64,000 nt of DNA, taken from assembly GCA_947259395.1 (NCBI GenBank), contig CAMYMN010000014.1, positions 57,494-121,493 on the forward strand. The letters run 5' to 3'. Position numbers and translations under genes: made by a program. This stretch comes from an uncultured Gammaproteobacteria bacterium. Its GTDB lineage: Bacteria > Pseudomonadota > Gammaproteobacteria > Arenicellales > JAANXG01. Under the pieces are notes generated by a model, which worked only from the letters and a program-made list of their open reading frames with translations, had not been told where the DNA came from and did no database searches. Numbering within the stretch: position 1 is the first letter of the stretch; every line of letters starts with the position of its first letter. Below, in pieces: positions 62,589 through 64,000 of the stretch.

Positions 62589-64000
62589 TTAGGTCAGGCT
62601 GCCCAGCTCCTTGGCGACATCGCGCAACTTGAATTTCTGGATCTTTCCGGTGGAGGTCTTGGGTAGCTCTCCGAACACCACGGTTTTGGGGCACTTGTAA
62701 TGCGCCATGTTATCGCGACAGAAGTCGATAATCTGTTGTTCGTCGACTGTGCCGCTTTCCGCTCTTAATGACACGAAAGCACAAGGGGTCTCCCCCCATT
62801 TGTCATCCGGCCTTGCCACCACCGCGGCGGCCTCCACCGCGGGATGCTTGTAGAGCACATCTTCGACTTCGATGGATGAGATGTTTTCACCGCCCGAGAT
62901 GATGATGTCCTTGGATCGGTCTTTGACCTGGATGTAGCCATCGGCATGCATGACTCCGAGGTCGCCCGAGTGAAACCAGCCCGCAGCGAGCGCTTCGTCG
63001 GTGGCGGCGGGATTCTTGAGGTAGCCCTTCATCACGATGTTTCCTTGGAACATGACCTCGCCGATGGTCTCGCCGTCGCGAGGCACCGGTTTCATGGATG
63101 TCGGATCGATCACATCGAGCCCTGCGAGGACATGGTAGGGAACACCTTGGCGCGATTTTTGTCGCGCGCGCGCTTCCATCTGCAGTTCATCCCACTCGGA
63201 TTTCCAGGCGCACATCACTGCCGGCCCATAGGTTTCCGTGAGCCCATACACATGGGTGACGTGGAAACCGGCCTTCTCGACGTTCGCGAGTACCGAGCAC
63301 GATCGGTGCGCCGCAAAAATGCGTGACCTTGTGTTCGGCGATGGCGCGGTAGATGTGTCCTCCGGTCACCTTGCGCAGACACACACTGGTGCCTGCCATC
63401 GCCGCCACCGTCCATGGAAAGCACCAACCGTTGCAGTGAAACATCGGCAGCGTCCACAAGTACACGGGATGATGGCCCATGTCCCAGCCGATGGCGTTGG
63501 ATAGCGCATTCAGGTATGCACCGCGGTGATGATACACCACGCCCTTGGGATTGCCGGTGGTGCCGGAGGTGTAGTTGAGCGAAATGGCCTGCCATTCATC
63601 CTTAGGGAGTTGCCAGTGAAAATCCGGGTCGCCAGCGTCGAGGAACGACTCATAGTCCATATCACCCAATAACTCGCCATCTGGTAACTGCGGGTCGTCA
63701 ACGTCAATGACCAGCGGCCGTTGTTTCACCTGGGCGAGCGCCTGGGCGACCACCGATGAGAATTCCCTGTCGGTAATCAACACCTTGGACTCCCCGTGGT
63801 CGAGGATGAACGCAATGGTGGCGGCATCCAGCCGGCAGTTGATGGTGTTCAAGACGGCACCGGCCATGGGTACGCCGAAATGGGCATCAAAAATAGCGGG
63901 GATATTCGCGGCGATTACGGCCACGGTATCTCCGGGGCCAATGCCGCGTTGCTTCAATGCCGAACCCAGCCGCCGGCAACGCGCGTAGGTCTGTTCCCAA
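62589..64000 (-). pseudogene. Acyl-CoA ligase (AMP-binding), broken near 63293 and running off the window
   Basis: The N-terminal part is read from the window edge, with MKQRGIGPGDTVAVIAANIP and the P-loop LNYTSGTTGNPKGVVYHHRG. It continues to [14 protein letters not shown], then enters a wrong frame ([14 protein letters not shown]). The downstream part (62589-about 63290) resumes as [20 protein letters not shown], with [20 protein letters not shown] and the catalytic lysine in [20 protein letters not shown]. About 40 residues around the adenine-binding A3-A5 region are missing at the junction, and the frame changes. The family includes medium-chain fatty acyl and DmdB-like 3-methylmercaptopropionate ligases. 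The two parts were probably one gene. Confidence 0.82.

Overview
The window reads as a chromosome segment of an uncharacterised, moderately high-GC gammaproteobacterium. The basis is the gene content: NupC-type transporter, HinT, ETF pair, YhdH/AcuI, YjgN (DUF898), AacS, Bdh, DUF3565, DUF2889. There are many CoA-dependent catabolic enzymes. I saw no rRNA or tRNA gene. Taxonomy is inferred, not demonstrated.

Layout. 1-5480 is a low-density region with gene remnants, a hemerythrin-CRP/FNR fusion regulator, and a group II intron (maturase plus domain V) beside a truncated 17-kDa-antigen-like gene. 5480-13100 carries a nucleoside transporter, HinT, and a large heparinase II/III-type lyase convergent with a secreted glycosidase-like protein, then a protein of repeated carboxypeptidase-regulatory domains. 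13400-21100 is a co-directional acyl-CoA block: AcuI-like reductase, acetoacetyl-CoA synthetase, family III CoA-transferase/racemase, EtfB, EtfA and a DmdC-like acyl-CoA dehydrogenase. 21240-26150 is an integron-type cassette array with at least eight attC-like sites, several toxin-antitoxin modules and orphan small genes, but no integrase in view. 26170-47930 is mixed metabolism: M48 protease, YjgN, ankyrin protein, multicopper oxidase, thioesterases, a fused CoA-transferase, two O-acetylhomoserine sulfhydrylase paralogues, SDRs, a LysR regulator.

48690-59556 is the most unusual part, a tightly packed apparent operon of envelope proteins. It has a secreted coiled protein, a lipoprotein, a TPR protein, an FHA-like/PEGA/formylglycine-generating-enzyme-like protein, and a MotA/TolQ/ExbB-type channel. 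Two MotB/ExbD-like proteins follow, each with a transmembrane helix carrying an aspartate, a coiled coil and a von Willebrand A domain. A membrane-bound class III nucleotide cyclase lies just downstream. I read this as a candidate ion-driven stator whose second subunit bears VWA domains. I know of no named system with this layout. 59600-64000 holds an AhpD-like protein, DUF3565, a histone-deacetylase-like amidohydrolase, DUF2889 and an acyl-CoA ligase running off the edge.

A theme across the window is internal deletion. The acetoacetyl-CoA synthetase, FGE-like protein, second VWA protein, terminal acyl-CoA ligase and an alcohol dehydrogenase remnant all appear to lack an internal block. In most of them the reading frame also changes. 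This is either gene decay or an assembly fault.
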